Assembly: GCA_028821815.1 (NCBI GenBank)
Contig: JAPKEY010000051.1
Span: 1 to 9,175 of the forward strand
Length of the DNA stretch: 9,175 nt
Direction of reading: 5' to 3'
DNA from: Candidatus Poseidoniales archaeon
GTDB lineage: Archaea > Thermoplasmatota > Poseidoniia > Poseidoniales > Thalassarchaeaceae
The notes under the pieces: model-generated
Database searches by the model: none
What the model saw: only the letters and a program-made list of their open reading frames with translations
Told to the model about the DNA's origin: nothing
Made by a program: the position numbers and the translations under genes
Part shown: positions 6,637-9,175 of the stretch, piece by piece
How positions within the stretch are numbered: position 1 is the first letter of the stretch
How the letters are laid out: every line of letters starts with the position of its first letter

Positions 6637-7305
6637 ATGGTCGTGGCACCAGCGGATGCGATTTTGCTTTCTGAAACCGAAGTTGCCGATTCATGGATTG
6701 ATTCCAAGCGAGTTTGGATGCAGGGTGCGTTTTATTTTGTCCTAACCACCATCACTTTTTCCATAATCGCAAAATTGAGCATTATTCAATGGAATCATGC
6801 CACTCTAATCATTGTGATGGTGACCCTCAGTATCGTGATTCTAAGTTTTCGAAAAATTGACATCGCAAGAAATCAATTGGATTTCATCGCCATCTCCACT
6901 GGCCACCCCTGGCATGATTCAGAAGGCGTTGGTCACACAACAGTGTTTGTTCTTAGTGAAGAGAAATGGGTTGATTTAGAGGCTGATGTTCGTATCGCCA
7001 CCACCAGAGATCCAATGTTTGATCTGACCCTGTTAAGAGATGGTGGTTCGGAAGGCAAAATTTTAGCCCGTTGGAGTGGTGAAATAGACCCAAGGATTGT
7101 GGCAATGGTCAATATGGCTCAAGCCTTAGCAAATGCACAAGACCGAGGCGAGGATGAGGTTGATTCTTTCGAGGAAGCTCGCGATCGTGAAGATACGGGT
7201 GAAGGGGTTCTTGAACGTGAATGGATGGATACAGAGGAAGGTTCAATCGATTATGAACCAGGGGCGATTCTTCGGGCCTTCAAACGTTCAAATGAGTCTG
7301 AATAG
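6637..7305 (+). CDS. Two-span membrane protein with an acidic cytoplasmic tail, function unknown
   Basis: I do not recognise a family for this 222-residue protein. Two hydrophobic helices, about 31-50 and 55-71, form a hairpin followed by a positive FRK at 71-73, consistent with both ends in the cytoplasm. Residues 74-150 are mixed and partly beta-like (DFIAISTGHPW, TTVFVLSEEKWVDLEADVRI, FDLTLLRDGG). From about 155 on the chain is strongly acidic (EDEVDSFEEARDREDTGE). The frame has a stop at 6619-6621, so the ATG at 6637 is the first possible ATG. GAGAGGGG at 6611-6618 is 18 bases away, too far for an ordinary ribosome binding site. The gap to the DUF309 gene is only 24 bases, so co-transcription is likely. 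Both this protein and the next are small anchors with acidic tails. Confidence 0.78.
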   Translation: MVVAPADAILLSETEVADSWIDSKRVWMQGAFYFVLTTITFSIIAKLSIIQWNHATLIIVMVTLSIVILSFRKIDIARNQLDFIAISTGHPWHDSEGVGHTTVFVLSEEKWVDLEADVRIATTRDPMFDLTLLRDGGSEGKILARWSGEIDPRIVAMVNMAQALANAQDRGEDEVDSFEEARDREDTGEGVLEREWMDTEEGSIDYEPGAILRAFKRSNESE

Positions 7306-7382
7306 ACAAAGTTGTGAATGCAATCTTTAGATGCGATTCAAAGTAACCCCTAAGACAATATGCGGGCCTATACGCAAAACTC

Positions 7383-8039
7383 ATGATGAGTTGGCGGGAA
7401 CGGCTGGAAGTTCTTCCATCGGAACAACGTATTTTGGTTGAAGGTGGAAGCTTATCGCAACGGTTTTCCAAGCGACCACTGACTCTAACACACCCGGCGA
7501 TAATTGGCGGATTCTACGGATTTCTTGTCTCAATGGCACTATTGCTACCCTATGGTTACGAAAATGGTTGGACTCAAGATACGATTCGGGATTTGGCATT
7601 CCTCAGTGTATTGTTGATGCTAATTCTCGCCATTACGGGACACTTTTCACTCATCATTGCTCAAATCTTGAAACGACCTCCCATCTCTTTGCGAAGAGAT
7701 TTGGTCTACCCCATGCCATTCATTGGACTCACCATACTCAGTGTGATGCTGGTCACCGGGTTAGAATCGGAAATGTCGGAGGACATCTCAACTTGGGTTC
7801 GATACATCGGGTGGATTCTGCTACTTACACCAGGACCTGTTTATGTTCATCTGTCTTGGGCACCCCGCTGGAGATTGCTGTGCCGTTTGGAAGAGGGATT
7901 GGATCCCTTTGAAGGTGAGATGCCATCGAAATCTGTAACAGGCACCCTAGAGAATGGCGAAGATTCCGATATGGAAATGGCCATTGAAGATATCGAAGAT
8001 GACCCACCCCTACTCCACGTTGCAGATGGCGAAGAATAA
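7383..8039 (+). CDS. Four-span membrane protein with an acidic C-terminal tail, function unknown
   Basis: No known family is recognised in this 218-residue protein. Four hydrophobic segments lie at about 39-56, 71-95, 108-127 and 138-157; a positively charged RRDL stretch at 104-107 supports an inside loop between spans two and three. The N-terminal 37 residues and the tail from 160 are predicted cytoplasmic, and the tail is very acidic (GEDSDMEMAIEDIEDDPP). The message may start with ATGATG at 7383; no Shine-Dalgarno precedes it and AATA at 7357-7360 could be part of a TATA element for a leaderless transcript. The 77-bp gap to the previous gene allows its own promoter. Its stop codon at 8037-8039 directly abuts the stop of the convergent PLP-enzyme gene. 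Confidence 0.78.
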   Translation: MMSWRERLEVLPSEQRILVEGGSLSQRFSKRPLTLTHPAIIGGFYGFLVSMALLLPYGYENGWTQDTIRDLAFLSVLLMLILAITGHFSLIIAQILKRPPISLRRDLVYPMPFIGLTILSVMLVTGLESEMSEDISTWVRYIGWILLLTPGPVYVHLSWAPRWRLLCRLEEGLDPFEGEMPSKSVTGTLENGEDSDMEMAIEDIEDDPPLLHVADGEE

Positions 8040-9175
8040 TCAGATGAGGCCAACCTTTCGGCCTGCTGATTCATATCCAGCTAGAATACTGTCCAATTGT
8101 TCATCAGATAGTCCCGCTGACAACTGATTTCTGACTCGTGCTGCATCTCGAGCAACCATCGGGAAAACGATGGCTCCGGCAACAATGCCCTCGTCTCTGA
8201 GGGCAGATACGAGACCTTTTGCAATACGACTTTCACCGCACATGACTGGGATTATCGGTGTCGTTGAAACGCCCAAATCAAAACCAAGATTGGCCATTTC
8301 TGCACGGAATCGATGTGTATTGGACCAAAGGCGTGCATGGTGTTGTGGTTCATCCATCAACACTTCAACCGCAGCTTTCTGAGCCGCTGCCACACCAGGG
8401 GGTTGACTTCCAGAGAGCAACCATGAGCGCGAATGATTCAGTGCATGCATACGCATTTGTGCGCTTCCTGCAACAATACCACCCTGAACACCGAGCGCCT
8501 TGGAGAAAGAGCCAATTTCAAAATCCACGCGCCCTTGCAATCCAAAATGATCGACGATACCAGCGCCACGTTCACCCAGGACTCCTTCACCGTGGCAATC
8601 ATCGACGAATACCATCGCATCGTGCGCTTCGGCCAATTCCGTGATTTCATCCAATGGACATATATCGCCATCCATTGAAAATACCCCATCTGTAATGATG
8701 AGTTTTCGTTCCGCGTCAGCATGATCCTTGAGGGCACGCTCTAAACCGCCCATGTCATTGTGTGGATATACGGCCCGCTGAGCCTTTGTCAGGCGTACAC
8801 CATCGATGATTGAACCATGGTTTAATTCGTCTGAAATAATTACATCTTGTTTGCCCTGTACAAGCGTTGGAATCAAACCGACATTGGCCGTGTACCCTGC
8901 ACTATAGATGAGGCTGGCCTCGACACCTTTGAATTTCGCAACCGCTTCTTCAGCAGCTAGATGGATGTCCATTGTCCCAGAAATGGCTCGTACTGACCCA
9001 CTTCCAGCACCGTACTTTTGTGTCGCTTCAATCATTGCAGCAATGACCTTTGGATGGGTTGTCAAATTTAGGTAATTGTTCGCTGACAGCATGATCATCC
9101 TTTGACCATCGACGGTGCATTCTGGCTCACTGGCACTTTCTAGAGTCGGAGGTTCCCAATTGAGACCACCTGCAA
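8040..9175 (-). CDS. kbl: Glycine C-acetyltransferase / alpha-oxoamine synthase (5' end cut by window edge)
   Basis: This is a PLP enzyme of the alpha-oxoamine synthase family, fold type I. The frame is open from the window edge, giving 377 visible residues; the first in-frame ATG, at 9098, is internal, because the sequence before it reads VDGQRMIMLSANNYLNL, the family's usual N-terminal strand followed by the ANNYL motif. About 15-25 N-terminal residues are missing. Motifs: DELNHGSIIDG, VFSMDGDI, VDDCHGEGVLGERG (the aspartate that contacts the PLP ring nitrogen at 8603-8601), SFSKALG with the PLP-binding lysine at 8501-8499, and ARVRNQLSAGLS near the end. The VDDCHGEGVLG...GIVDHFGL...VDFEIGSFSKA pattern fits glycine C-acetyltransferase (2-amino-3-ketobutyrate CoA ligase), which links threonine breakdown to glycine and acetyl-CoA. 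BioF or another acyl-CoA-dependent member cannot be excluded, and no threonine dehydrogenase gene is visible here. Confidence 0.9.
   Translation of the reverse strand, partial: AGGLNWEPPTLESASEPECTVDGQRMIMLSANNYLNLTTHPKVIAAMIEATQKYGAGSGSVRAISGTMDIHLAAEEAVAKFKGVEASLIYSAGYTANVGLIPTLVQGKQDVIISDELNHGSIIDGVRLTKAQRAVYPHNDMGGLERALKDHADAERKLIITDGVFSMDGDICPLDEITELAEAHDAMVFVDDCHGEGVLGERGAGIVDHFGLQGRVDFEIGSFSKALGVQGGIVAGSAQMRMHALNHSRSWLLSGSQPPGVAAAQKAAVEVLMDEPQHHARLWSNTHRFRAEMANLGFDLGVSTTPIIPVMCGESRIAKGLVSALRDEGIVAGAIVFPMVARDAARVRNQLSAGLSDEQLDSILAGYESAGRKVGLI

Noticed and set aside
8761..8769. TGTGGATAT, an 8/9 match to the reverse complement of the DnaA box TTATCCACA
   Set aside because: It is a single site inside a PLP-enzyme gene. 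Two further 7/9 matches (near 1578 and 3799) are also inside genes, with no cluster and no AT-rich unwinding region, so this is not an origin.
1..9175. CRISPR arrays, tRNA or rRNA genes, insertion sequences, integrases or attachment sites
   Set aside because: I saw no regularly spaced direct repeats, no tRNA-like cloverleaf, no transposase or integrase motifs and no terminal inverted repeats in the window.

Overview
The window looks like chromosomal DNA of a marine euryarchaeon, most likely Candidatus Poseidoniales (Marine Group II) or a close relative in Thermoplasmatota. The reasons are a DUF835 protein (a family found mainly in archaea), very compact gene packing, acidic proteins, several small unassigned membrane proteins, and weak TATA-like elements with GGAG/GGTGA ribosome binding sites. 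The taxonomic call is inference; no rRNA or tRNA gene is present.

Layout, left to right. A citrate synthase gene on the minus strand (1-1078) has its 3' end cut by the window edge. It diverges across a 102-bp gap from a YkgJ-type cysteine-cluster protein (1181-1639). A C9 tract follows, then a two-span membrane protein (1687-2280). The centre is a two-gene minus-strand operon. The upstream gene encodes a 662-residue DUF835 protein (4108-6096). The downstream gene encodes a 620-residue AAA+ ATPase whose core is clearly DnaA domain III (2249-4111). The two overlap by ATGA. The ATPase gene overlaps the convergent membrane-protein gene by 32 bp. Diverging from the operon, across a short gap with two perfect hairpins, is a plus-strand run: a DUF309 protein (6166-6612), a two-span membrane protein (6637-7305) and a four-span membrane protein (7383-8039). 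The last gene, on the minus strand and cut at its 5' end by the window edge, is a glycine C-acetyltransferase-type PLP enzyme (8040-9175). Its stop codon directly abuts that of the preceding convergent gene.

Two ends of the window carry central metabolism: the TCA-cycle entry enzyme, and a threonine/glycine-linked acyl-CoA-dependent PLP enzyme. The middle is the unusual part. A DnaA-family ATPase keeps Walker A, Walker B, sensor 1 and a probable arginine finger but has no DnaA domain IV, the DNA-binding part. It has an N-terminal extension and a predicted coiled-coil tail instead, and is translationally coupled to a DUF835 protein with a degenerate internal repeat. Archaea normally start replication with Orc1/Cdc6, so this pair is better read as an uncharacterised signalling or assembly module than as a replication initiator. 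That is the main lead in the window.
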